Part shown: positions 27,010-36,100 of the stretch, piece after piece
Numbering within the stretch: the first letter of the stretch is position 1
Layout of the letters: the number at the start of each line of letters is the position of its first letter
Source: Streptomyces sp. MMG1533
Lineage (GTDB): Bacteria; Actinomycetota; Actinomycetes; Streptomycetales; Streptomycetaceae
Assembly (NCBI RefSeq): GCF_001279775.1
Contig: NZ_LGDG01000227.1
Location: forward strand, 13,317-77,316
DNA: 64,000 nt
Direction: 5' to 3'
The notes under the pieces: generated by a model
Database searches by the model: none
The model's input: only the letters and a program-made list of their open reading frames with translations
Told to the model about the DNA's origin: nothing
Program-made: the position numbers and the translations under genes

Positions 27010-27060
27010 ACGACCCGGAGTTCCACCACGACTCAGAGATCCACCACTCAGAGATCCACG
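27000..27060. repeat. Tandem copies of the propeller 3' end
   Basis: Four degenerate 15-18-bp units follow one another: CGGAGATCCACCACGAC, CCGGAGTTCCACCACGAC, TCAGAGATCCACCAC and TCAGAGATCCACGAC. Read on the minus strand, each is a copy of '(GTC)GTGGTGGATCTCTGA', the Val-Val-Asp-Leu-stop end of the propeller genes. This looks like slippage or recombination between the convergent, homologous gene ends. Confidence 0.75.
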
Positions 27061-27282
27061 ACGGACAGGGTGTCCGACCCGGTGTTGGTCACATGGGCGT
27101 GCCGCCCGTCCGGGGCGAGGGTGACACCGTGAGGCGCCTTCCCCGTCGGGATCGGCGCGCCGACGAGCTTGCCGGTGGCGGTGTCCACGACCGCCATGCT
27201 TCCGAGTGCGACCGTCCGGGGCCATGCCGATGGCCCACGGCGTCACGCCCAGAGGGATGGGTGCAGTGCTGGGGTTGACCAC
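27048..27282 (-). pseudogene. Collapsed third beta-propeller gene
   Basis: The frame starts at GTG 27282 with MVNPSTAPIPLGVTPWAIGM and APDG, then jumps with a frame change to MAVVDTATGKLVGAPIPTGK, APHGVTLAPDGRHAHVTNTG and a C-terminal SVVDL-stop. Thus about 25 N-terminal and about 55 C-terminal residues remain of a protein whose relatives have 870-880. All intervening blades are missing and the junction is out of frame. The pattern is what recombination between blade repeats would leave. Confidence 0.75.
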
Positions 27283-27358
27283 GTCCTCAGAATGGAACCG
27301 GCGTCGGGCACCCGCAATCGGAGCAGCGGCGGTGGCGCACTCCCGTTCACCGCCGGAT

Positions 27359-29980
27359 TCAGAGGTCCACCACCGTCACCGTGCCCGACGCGGAGTTGGT
27401 GACATGGGCCGTCCGGCCGTCGGGGGCCACAGCGACGCGGTGCGGGGCCCTGCCGACCGGGACGGGTGTGCCGCGGATCTCGGACATCGCGGTGTCGATC
27501 ACGGCCAGGGCGCCAAGGGCGGGGAGCGTGGCCAGCAGGGTCCGCCCGTCCGGGCTCAGGGACAGGCCCTGCGGGGCGGCGGGCAAGGTGATGTGGCCGG
27601 TCACCGCAGGGCCGGCCGTATCCACGGTGACCACCAGCTCCTGCCCCGCGTCGGCGACGTACAGGAGGCGGCCGTCCGCGGTGACCGCCAGCGCGGAGGG
27701 GGCCACACCGACCGGGACGGGGGCGCCGACCGGCTGGTGGAGCCCGGTGTCGATCACCGTGACGGTGCCCGAGCCGGAGTTCGCCACGTACAGTCGCGTG
27801 CCGTCGGGCGAGACGGCCAGCCCCACCGGCGCCGGGCCGACCGGGATCGGCCCGCCCGTGACGGCGTTCGTCGCCGTGTCGACCACGACCACGGTGTCGG
27901 AGGCCGAGTCGGCCGCGTACAAACGGCTTCCGTCCGGGCCGACGGCCACGGCCCTGGGCCGGCCGCCCACCGGGATCTTCGTCACGGTGGCGGGCGGGCT
28001 CATGGCCGTGTCGATCACCGAGACCGTGCCGTCCTCGACGTCGGCGACATAGGCGCGCCGCCCGTCCGGGGCCGACGCCACGTCCACGGGGCGTGCCCCG
28101 ACGTTCACCCGGGTCACGTTCGTGTCGACCGCGCTGACGAACTCCGCGTCGAATCCGGCCACGTACAGGCGGCCCCCGTCAGGGCTCGGGGCCAGTACCG
28201 CGGGGCGCATACCGACGGGCAGGAAGTCCAGCGTCCGGTGGGTGGCCGTGTCGACGACCTGGACGGCCTGCGCCGAGCCGGAGGCTACGTAGAGGCGGCG
28301 CCCGTCGGGGCTCACTGCGCACCCCTGGGGCAGCCGGTGGACCGGGATCGGATCCCCGGTCACGGTGTGGGACAGCGCGTCGACCACGGCGACCGTGTGG
28401 GTGTCCGTGCAGCTGACGAAGAGGTGCTGCCCGTCGGGGCTCACGCACAGGAACTCTGGACCGCCCGCCACCTCGATGGTGGTCAACGCCAGGATCACGG
28501 TGTCCATGACGACGACGTCGGTTCCGGTGTCGCAGACGAAGACCTGCCGGCCGTCCGGCGTCACGACGACACTGCCCGGATGCTCCCCCACCGGAATGGG
28601 CTCGCCGACCACGGTGAGGGTCGCGGTGTCGACGGTGATGAGGGATGCCGTCGCCCGGTCGGTGACGTAGACACGCCTGCCGTCCGGGGCTACCGCGACC
28701 CCGCTCGGATCCTGCACGGGCAGGGTGCCCGTGACCCGGCCGGTGGCGACCTCGATCGCGGACAGGGCTCCCGGTCCGGCGACGTACAGGTGTCTGCCGT
28801 CCCGCGACACCGCCGACCACGTGGCGGCCTGCACCGCGACCGTGGTGGTCACCTCGCCGGTGCGTGTTTCGATGAACGACACGTCGTTCGATCCGGCATT
28901 GGCGACATGCAGCAGCGTGCCGTCCGGGGAGACGTCGACCCCGGTGGGGAACCCCCCGGCGGTCAGCCGGGTCTCGCTCGTGCTCGTCACCGCGAGCGCG
29001 TCGTCACCCGCGCACACGACGAGCAGGCGGCGCCCGTCGGGCGTGACGGCCAGGCCCTCGGGTTGTTCTCCCACAGGCCGGGAGACCGTGCGCGTGTCGA
29101 ACGGCACCACGAACGGCGCACGGAAGGCCGCGGCGTAGGCCCGGTGACCGTCCGGGGTCAGCGCCATCTCGGCGGGCGGCCCGCCCACCGGGACCGTCCG
29201 GACCACCGACAGCGCTTCGGGGTCGATCACCGAGATCGTGTCGTCCTCCGAGTTGGAGACGTAGAGCCGCCTGCCGTCCCGGGACATCAGGCACTCCTTG
29301 GGGAACCCGCCGACGGAGACGGTCGCGAGGACGGTGCCTGAGGCGGGATCGACCACGCAGACGGCGTCGTCCTGTCCCTGCACCACGAACAGCCTGCCGC
29401 CGTCGGGGGTGACCGCCAGCGCCCGGGGAAACTGCCCGACCTCGATCGGCGGCATCGACACCGGGGTGTCGGTCGCCGCGTCGATCAGCCGCAGGGTCGC
29501 ACCGGTCAGGTCGGTCACGTACACCCGCCGTGCGTCCGGGGCGACGGCCACGGCGAAGGGGTCGCCGCCCAGCGTGATGGTGCGGATCACCTGGCCGCTA
29601 CCGGTGTCGACCACCGCGATGCCGCCGGTGGCTTCGAGCGTGATGTAGATCCGGCCGCCGTCCGGTGTCACGGCCAGGCGCAGCGGCACGGCGTCGAGGG
29701 CGATCGTCCGGGTGATCGAGTCGGTACTCGTGTCGATCACGAAGAGCTGGTTCTCCGCGTCGCTGACGACGTAGGCCCGGTCGCCGCGCGGGGCCATGGC
29801 GATGCCTCTGGCACGGGGGCAGTTGATCTCCGTGAGTACCGAGTGACCGGTGGTGTCGATCACGAAGACCGCACCGGCGCCGTCGGAGCTGGGTACGTAC
29901 AGGCGTCGTCCGTCCGGTGTGATGGCCACACCGGACGGGCGCAGCTCCAAGGGGATCGGGGCGGTGCTCGCATTGGCCAT
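27359..29980 (-). CDS. Giant YVTN-type beta-propeller protein B
   Basis: An 873-aa protein composed of about 20 blade repeats, e.g. VAPDARRVYVTDLTGATLRL and LSVVRTVPVGGPPAEMALTP, ending VVDL. It is a paralogue of propeller A throughout. The start at 29980 (MANASTAPIPLELRPSGVAI) has GGTGGGGGG directly upstream and aligns with the other family members; the frame is open for 142 further codons of Arg-rich sequence that is not propeller-like. It has no signal peptide. The gene is divergent from the first gene of the tail cluster, with 187 bp between, so the two could share control. A role as CIS cargo, a receptor-binding accessory or a scaffold is possible but not demonstrated. Confidence 0.88.
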   Translation of the reverse strand: MANASTAPIPLELRPSGVAITPDGRRLYVPSSDGAGAVFVIDTTGHSVLTEINCPRARGIAMAPRGDRAYVVSDAENQLFVIDTSTDSITRTIALDAVPLRLAVTPDGGRIYITLEATGGIAVVDTGSGQVIRTITLGGDPFAVAVAPDARRVYVTDLTGATLRLIDAATDTPVSMPPIEVGQFPRALAVTPDGGRLFVVQGQDDAVCVVDPASGTVLATVSVGGFPKECLMSRDGRRLYVSNSEDDTISVIDPEALSVVRTVPVGGPPAEMALTPDGHRAYAAAFRAPFVVPFDTRTVSRPVGEQPEGLAVTPDGRRLLVVCAGDDALAVTSTSETRLTAGGFPTGVDVSPDGTLLHVANAGSNDVSFIETRTGEVTTTVAVQAATWSAVSRDGRHLYVAGPGALSAIEVATGRVTGTLPVQDPSGVAVAPDGRRVYVTDRATASLITVDTATLTVVGEPIPVGEHPGSVVVTPDGRQVFVCDTGTDVVVMDTVILALTTIEVAGGPEFLCVSPDGQHLFVSCTDTHTVAVVDALSHTVTGDPIPVHRLPQGCAVSPDGRRLYVASGSAQAVQVVDTATHRTLDFLPVGMRPAVLAPSPDGGRLYVAGFDAEFVSAVDTNVTRVNVGARPVDVASAPDGRRAYVADVEDGTVSVIDTAMSPPATVTKIPVGGRPRAVAVGPDGSRLYAADSASDTVVVVDTATNAVTGGPIPVGPAPVGLAVSPDGTRLYVANSGSGTVTVIDTGLHQPVGAPVPVGVAPSALAVTADGRLLYVADAGQELVVTVDTAGPAVTGHITLPAAPQGLSLSPDGRTLLATLPALGALAVIDTAMSEIRGTPVPVGRAPHRVAVAPDGRTAHVTNSASGTVTVVDL

Positions 29981-30167
29981 CCCCCCACCATCGGACGTGC
30001 GAGGAGTCCGCTCGGCGCCGGACACCTCGGGCTCGACCGGGCGGCCGTCAGCAATCCCCAGGTCGTGTGAACCTGCCGGTGCCCGGGCGTCAACCGCACG
30101 GGGCGCTGGTACCTCCTCCTCGCTGCGGCTGGCGCAGCGCGCCGCGCTGCCGCCGAAGGGAGGGCTC
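29981..30167. promoter_or_regulatory. Divergent promoter region of propeller B and the tail cluster
   Basis: These 187 bp separate the propeller B start (leftward) from the first tail-cluster gene (rightward). Promoters for both, including the 15.7-kb polycistron, must lie here unless they are inside flanking genes. I saw no convincing vegetative -35/-10 pair or clear operator palindrome. The right end has GAAGGGAGGG as a strong ribosome binding site. Confidence 0.35.
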
Positions 30168-31121
30168 ATGCGATTCCGGGACCGCATCCTGCTGCGTCTG
30201 CTGGACGCCGGCGAACGCGCCGCCCTCCTGACGGCGCCGGTGGGCGAGCGGATCCTGCACACGGCGTTCACCGCGGAGGAGGCCGAGGTCGGACCGGTGA
30301 CCGCGGTCCGGGCCCGGCAGGTCGGCCTGATGCCCACCTCCCAGATCGTCCAGCCCTTCGAGGCCCAGTTGTACGGCGCGCAGTCGGCGCAGCAGTGGCG
30401 GTTCACCGCTCAACTGCCTCTCAGCGGTCCCGTGGTGGGAGCCGACGCCCGGCTCGACCTCACACTGCTGGCGAGCCGGTCCGGCGTGCGGACCTCGATC
30501 ACCGAGGCCGCGGTCGAGAACCTCGCCGGCATCGCGGAGCGGGAGGACGTGGACGCGCGGATCCTGGCCGAGGACGGTTCGCTCCCGGCACCGGGCGAAG
30601 CCCTGGAGACGCGACGGCTGACCGCGCTCGTCGACATGCTCGAGGAGAGGTTCGAGACCACCGCGGAGGCGCCGCTGGGGAACCTGCTGCGCAGCCGCGG
30701 ACCGCTCACCTTCGAGCAGTTGCGGGCCGAGCTCAGCCCACCGCACACCCCGCTTCGGCTGGGCCTGAGGCTGACGGAGGAGCCCACGCCGTCCACCGCG
30801 GTCACCTTCCCCCTCCAGTGCCTCGCCTTCGCCGTCGACGAGCCCTTCGCCGATCTCGCCGCGCGGCTCACCGAGATCCAGATCGGCATGGCGCGCACCG
30901 CGCCCCTCGCCGACCTCCCCCAGCCGCCGGCGGGCGTCGCCGTACGGACGCCGCTGCCCGCGCTGATGTTCTTCCCGCAGACGGCCCTGGACGAGCCGGA
31001 CCTCCCGGGGACCGTCCCGGGCCCCGGCCCGGCCGACGACGCCGGCCTGCGCACCGCCCGCCTCGACGAACTCGCCGCCCGGCTCCGGCACATCGGCATC
31101 GTGCCGGTGGCGGTGCCCTGA
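30168..31121 (+). CDS. First gene of the tail cluster, unknown function
   Basis: A 317-aa soluble protein starting MRFRDRILLRLLDAGERAAL, with a strong ribosome binding site (GAAGGGAGGG). The first 200 residues are mixed alpha/beta. The last third is Pro-rich (PGTVPGPGPADDAG) and ends with a helix and a short strand. I do not recognise a family. Its position, 9 nt upstream of the sheath gene on the same strand, implies a structural, assembly or terminator/cap role, comparable to the tail-completion proteins encoded ahead of the sheath in some phages. It is not similar to propeller B on the other side of the promoter region. Confidence 0.75.
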   Translation: MRFRDRILLRLLDAGERAALLTAPVGERILHTAFTAEEAEVGPVTAVRARQVGLMPTSQIVQPFEAQLYGAQSAQQWRFTAQLPLSGPVVGADARLDLTLLASRSGVRTSITEAAVENLAGIAEREDVDARILAEDGSLPAPGEALETRRLTALVDMLEERFETTAEAPLGNLLRSRGPLTFEQLRAELSPPHTPLRLGLRLTEEPTPSTAVTFPLQCLAFAVDEPFADLAARLTEIQIGMARTAPLADLPQPPAGVAVRTPLPALMFFPQTALDEPDLPGTVPGPGPADDAGLRTARLDELAARLRHIGIVPVAVP

Positions 31122-31130
31122 CCGCCTGGA

Positions 31131-32354
31131 GTGATCGACTTGACCGTGACAGCAGCCGAGTTCCCGTTCATCAGCGTCACCATCGACACGCGTGGCATGC
31201 AGCCGCTCGCCCGCCGCTCCACCGGAAACATCGTCGTCGTCGGTTCGACGGGCGGGGCCGGAGACGCCGACGCCAACGTTCCGGTCCAGATCGGCAGCGA
31301 GGCCGAGGCACGCAAGCACTTCGCCGAAGTCGACCCGAGGACGGGTGCGGTCACCAGGTCGGGGCCGCTGTACCGCTCCCTGTGCGCCGCGCTGCGGCAG
31401 GATCCGGCGCCTTCGCGCGTCTATGCCGTGCCCACGGGCTCGACCGAGCCCGGTCCGGGCGAGGAGCCCGGCGGAGCGGTGCCGGACTACGACGCCGCGC
31501 TCACCGCCACGGCCTCCCTGCCCGTGCAGTTGGTGTGTCTGGCCGAGGAGACCAGGCCGGAACACCTCCGGTTGCTCAGGGACCATGTGGAGAACGTCAG
31601 CAAGGCCGGCAGCGCCCGGATGGGCGTGGCGATGGTCGACCCCGACCTCGCCGTGGACGACGCCAACCGGACGTTCACCGCGGCGGCCAAGGCGGCGTAC
31701 GACGGCGTCAAGAGCGCGAGCAGCCGGATGATCCTGGTCGCCGCGCGCGTGGCCCCGGACGAGGACGACGGGCCGCTGCCCGACGTGGCCGCCGCGGTCA
31801 CCGGCACCATCGCCGGGTACCCGCCGCACGCGAGCGTGCTGATGAAGCAGGTCCGCGGCTTCCGGATCCCGCTGTCCCGGCAGTTCAGCGGCACCGAGAT
31901 CAAAGAACTGGCCGAAGCCCTGATCATCCCGGTGATCGACCCGGAACTCGTCCCCGGCGAAGGGCTGTTCCTCGGTTCCGGGCGCTGCTTCACGGACGAC
32001 TCCTCGAAGCTGTACGTCGACATCATCCGCGTCCTGGACCACATCGAGTTCCTGCTCAAGGCGGGGCTGATCGGGACCATCGGTGAGACCCGCATCGACC
32101 GGCTGGGCATGCAGGGCATGCGCTCCCGCATCGACGGCATCCTCAGCCCGCTCCTGACGTCCGGCGTCATCGCCGCCTACTCCATCGACATCCCGCTGCT
32201 GCCGATCCTGGAGGCCGAGGAGGCCGCCCGCACACCCGGGCAGGGCAGCACCCTCAGCGAGGCGCGGCAGGACCGCCGGGTCGAGGTGCTGCTCTCCGTC
32301 ACCTACGCGGGCGCCGTGCACTTCCTCAACATCAATCTCGCGCTCAAGGCCTGA
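31131..32354 (+). CDS. Contractile tail sheath-like protein
   Basis: A 407-aa protein resembling phage/CIS sheath subunits. It has an N-terminal strand-rich part (NIVVVGSTGGAGDADANVPV), a central subdomain with PPHASVLMKQVRGFRIPLSR, and a sheath-type C-terminal domain. The latter contains YVDIIRVLDHIEFLLKAGLI, then SGVIAAYSIDIPLLPILEAE, and ends VLLSVTYAGAVHFLNINLAL. The helix followed by a 'G-V-I-x-x-Y-x-I/V-D' strand and a final beta hairpin is the handshake that links sheath rings. GTG at 31131 opens the frame, but TTG at 31140 with GGAG 8 nt upstream is an equally good start. It would polymerise around the tube and drive contraction. Confidence 0.78.
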   Translation: MIDLTVTAAEFPFISVTIDTRGMQPLARRSTGNIVVVGSTGGAGDADANVPVQIGSEAEARKHFAEVDPRTGAVTRSGPLYRSLCAALRQDPAPSRVYAVPTGSTEPGPGEEPGGAVPDYDAALTATASLPVQLVCLAEETRPEHLRLLRDHVENVSKAGSARMGVAMVDPDLAVDDANRTFTAAAKAAYDGVKSASSRMILVAARVAPDEDDGPLPDVAAAVTGTIAGYPPHASVLMKQVRGFRIPLSRQFSGTEIKELAEALIIPVIDPELVPGEGLFLGSGRCFTDDSSKLYVDIIRVLDHIEFLLKAGLIGTIGETRIDRLGMQGMRSRIDGILSPLLTSGVIAAYSIDIPLLPILEAEEAARTPGQGSTLSEARQDRRVEVLLSVTYAGAVHFLNINLALKA

Positions 32355-32371
32355 GCCCACCGGAGGACGCT

Positions 32372-32830
32372 GTGACCACACCCTCACCGAGCACCTGGAC
32401 CAAGTCGCGGCTCGCCGTCGTGCTGGACGCGAACACCGCGTCGCCCCTGACACCGGTGGACTCCTTCACTCCCACGTTCAACCTGAACACGGAGGTCGTC
32501 CACTCCCTGGAGGCCACCCACGTCGGTTACGTCGCCAACCCGGCCAGTTTCACCTTCACGCTGACGGTCAAGGCGATCGGCGGCGCCTCCGCCTCGCTCA
32601 CCCAACTCGCCATGTCCGGCAAGGAGTTCTCCATCGGCCTGTACGAGGCCAAGGGGAGCACGGGTGAATGGGACTTCAAGGAGCTGCTGTTCAACAAGTG
32701 CCTCATCACCTCGGCCAATCCGTCCAACGCAGTGATCAACGGCGCCCCCGTGGCGACGTTCTCCGGGGTGGCGCGCGAGGCCGTCGTCAACGACGGCAAG
32801 GAGCACAGGCTGCCGCCCGTCGTCGCCTGA
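32372..32830 (+). CDS. Tail tube-like protein
   Basis: A 152-aa, beta-rich protein directly after the sheath, GTG start. The sequence SFTPTFNLNTEVVHSLEATH, then SFTFTLTVKAIGGASASL, then KELLFNKCLITSANPSNAVI has the alternating strand pattern and size of phage gp19/Hcp-like tube subunits. The sheath-tube adjacency is the rule in contractile systems. There is no close motif match I can cite, so the call leans on position, size and predicted fold. Six-subunit rings would form the inner channel. Confidence 0.6.
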   Translation: MTTPSPSTWTKSRLAVVLDANTASPLTPVDSFTPTFNLNTEVVHSLEATHVGYVANPASFTFTLTVKAIGGASASLTQLAMSGKEFSIGLYEAKGSTGEWDFKELLFNKCLITSANPSNAVINGAPVATFSGVAREAVVNDGKEHRLPPVVA

Positions 32831-32883
32831 CGTCACGTCAAAACACGGCGCACCGACCTGAGTCCGGCGCGAAGGAGGATCCG

Positions 32884-33174
32884 ATGAACGACTCCGCGGG
32901 ACCGCCGGGCGGCGACGGACCCCGGCCGCAGGGCGGGCACGTGCTGCAGACCGGCATCGCGCTGGTGCGCCGCGACGAGATGGTCGTCCCCCTGGAGGGC
33001 AGCGAAGCCGAACTGGCCCTCGCCGAACAGGACGCACGGCAGGACATCCACATCCACCTTCCGGTGACCGTCGAGGTCGTCGGGGCGGTCGACTCCCTGG
33101 CGGTGCGCACCGCGGTCGACGACGCGCTGCGCCGCGTACGGCATGCCATGGACGCGCACACGGTGCAGGGCTGA
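32884..33174 (+). CDS. Small tail-cluster protein (chaperone/assembly candidate)
   Basis: A 96-aa protein with a very strong ribosome binding site (GAAGGAGGATCCG before ATG 32884). The C-terminal half, DIHIHLPVTVEVVGAVDSLA followed by a helix, is mirrored at the start of the next protein (ALHVHVPIQVTLVEPVTAGE). By position it corresponds to the small tape-measure chaperones (gpE/gpG type) between tube and tape-measure genes. The shared segment suggests instead an interaction module common to both proteins. The earlier open frame upstream overlaps the tube gene and is not used. Confidence 0.65.
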   Translation: MNDSAGPPGGDGPRPQGGHVLQTGIALVRRDEMVVPLEGSEAELALAEQDARQDIHIHLPVTVEVVGAVDSLAVRTAVDDALRRVRHAMDAHTVQG

Positions 33175-33178
33175 CGAA

Positions 33179-36100
33179 GTGGCCCTGCACGTGCACGTGC
33201 CCATCCAGGTGACGCTCGTGGAGCCGGTCACCGCCGGCGAACTCGCCCTGCTGGAGCGGACGGTGGGTGACGCCTGCCGCACCGCCCTGCAGACCGCGCG
33301 GCGCGAGTTCCTCGACGTGCGCGGGACGGGACGCCGGATCGTCGTGGACCGCCCGGATCCGGTGTTCACCGGCAGGCGGCCGCCCCAGGAGCTGCGGGAG
33401 CGCGCCGCGCAGGCCATCGCGACGGGGGTCGCCTACGGCGTCACGTCCTCGGGCCTGCTGCGGCACTCCCCCGCGCCGGTCACCCGCACCGAGGCTCCCC
33501 CGGCCGAGCCCTTCGACACGTCACGGGTCGGCGAGGACGAGGGCGGCGCCACCTACCGGGTCCCCTCCTACGACCACGGCGGCGAGAAGGTTCCCGTCCG
33601 GTTCTTCCACCAGCGGGCCGACGACACCCGCCCCACGTCGTTGCGACCGGTGGCGGGAAGGGTCCTGTCGCTCGACGAGGCCGCCGAGGTCGCGTGGAGC
33701 GAGCACCTGAACCGGCACGGAGCGGTGTGGAATCCGGAGGTGCACGGACACCCGGGTTACGCGGGGCTGATCATCTGCAACGGCAAGCAGGTCCAGGGCC
33801 TGGTGTGGGTCACCGGAGTCACCGCCATCAATCCCAACGGATCGCTGCCGCAGGGCAGTTACAGCCGATACTGCCAGGAGCTGCCTCTCCTTCAGTGGCA
33901 ACCGGCCCCTGGCGGCGGCACAGGATTCGGCCGGGCGACGATGTCCGCCGGCCCGGCGCCCTACTACGAACTGGTCCGCACCGGGCGTCCCGCCACCGTG
34001 GAGGAGATCGAGCGCTTCGCCGCCGAGATCCTCGACGCCGCACGCGTACCGGCCCATCACCCCGCCCGGCGGCCCGGTGTCCTGCATCGCTACGCGGAGC
34101 AGATGGTGAGCGGAGCGACCAAACCCATGGCCCTGTTCGAGGTGCGTGGCGGCCTCCACCGGATGTTCGCCCTCATGGAGGAGGCGACCACTGCGTCACC
34201 GATCCGCTTCGCCACCGCCCTGCCGCCGGCCGGCTCCGAGGGGGACCGGGCGGGCAAGGCCCCCGCGAAGCCCGAGAAGAAACCCGGGCCCCGGCCCACG
34301 CCGAAGGCCGAACCCAAACCCAGACCCACGCCCAAGCCCAAGCCCAAGGCCGCGACCAAGCCCACGCCCAAAGCGGCGCCCAAGCCCAGGACCGAACCCA
34401 CCGCCAAGGGCAAGCCCAAGGTCAAGGGCGACCGCGCCACCGGTGTCCCCGCCCCGCCCGAGGAGCACGGCGAGGACCGGCGCCGTCGGCCCGGAGCCGG
34501 CGACGACGAGGCCACGCGCGCCCGCTCGGGCACCCGGTCCCGTGCGGGAGCGGAACGGACCTGGCCGTCCTCGGGCATCCGCGGTGAGCAGCTGGTCTGC
34601 GCACCGTACGAGGGTGAACCCGCGCTCACCGCGCTCCCCGACGGCGGTGACGCCCTGGCCCGGGCCATGCGGAGGCTCTCGGGGCTGCTCGACGTGGACG
34701 CTTGCGGCTTCCTCGGCATGTTCACCCTCAACTGCGCCAAGGTGATCGCCAGTCGCGCCCGGGGAGTGGGGGTGTCCTCCGCGGACAGTCCGGTCACCAC
34801 CCGGGTGACGGTGCGTCCCGACGGCGGCGGCAACAACGGCTTCGTCGACGTCCGTGCCGGTGAGGCGACCGAACTCACGTCCCTCCACGTCCTCGCGGAA
34901 GCCGCAACTCTGGTGAGGGAGCTGGCCGACGAGGTCGCCGCGACCTACCAGCTCCCGAGGAACGCCGCGCTGCTCAGGCCCCACCCCGGCACACCGGGAC
35001 CGCAGGCGGCGTCCTGGACCCTGCACTTCCTCAAGGACGTCCGCTCCGCGCTCACCGACAGCTGCATGCACCTCTACGCGGAGACGTGCCGCGTCCTGCT
35101 GCTGCAGCAGCTGCGCTCCTCGGCGGCGGCGATCGAGCAGCGCAGCGGTCCGCACGCCCGCGAGACGGTGGAGCACTTCACCTCCGTACTGGACATCATG
35201 GGCGGCGGAGTGGTGAAGCTGCTCGTGCTGCGCACGGCGATGCGGCACGCCGAACGGGTCAGAGCGACCGGCACGGTCCGCGAGGTGCTGTCGAAACGCG
35301 AGACGAAGTACCGGCCGGGCTATCACGAGTACGACTACGAGGCCCCCGCCCCGATCGGCAGGGTCGATCCCCGCACACTGCGGGAACTCGACCGGGCACG
35401 CATCGAGCGCCTGGGCACCGTCTACACGGCGGTCGAAGGTGACCGCATGTGGACGCCGGAGGCCCTGGAGACGGACATCCACCGCCGGCGGGCGCTGGTC
35501 AATCAGCTCGATCCGCTGTTCTTCCAGGTCGAGGACCTCGAAGAGGTCTTCGCGAGCGCGCAGCACGACCCGGGATTCACACAGCGCTATCTCGAGCGGC
35601 TGTTCAAGGAGATGGCCGCCGCAAACAAGGAGATGACCCGCAAGGCCAAGGAGGCGGACAGCGGGGCCTTCTTCGCGCTCGAGGCGTCCCGGTTCGTCGC
35701 GTCGGGGGGAAGGGACAGCCGCGGCCTGTGGTTCCAGCTGTCGGGCATCCACGCGCTGGCGGACAACGAGCTCGCGCCGTCCGCCGGGAAGCTGCGTGAG
35801 TACACCGAGGGTGTGAACCTCGCGCTCGGCCGCAAGGCCGGCTTCGAGGCGGTGAAGCAGGTGTTCGTCACCGGCGGGATCATCGTCCTCGGCCTGCTGT
35901 GTGCTCCGCTCGGCGCGACGATCGCCGGAATCCTCACCGCCGCGGTGAGCGTCGGCTTCGCCGTGGAGGAGGTCGCGGGCGCCGTCGAGAAGAAGGAGCT
36001 GTACCGCGCCCTGGTGGAACCCGAGGCGTTGCAGCAGTGGCAGGACGTGGAGACCGCCGAGCTGATGGCCTTCGTCGGGCTCGCCTTCTCCGTCTTCGAC

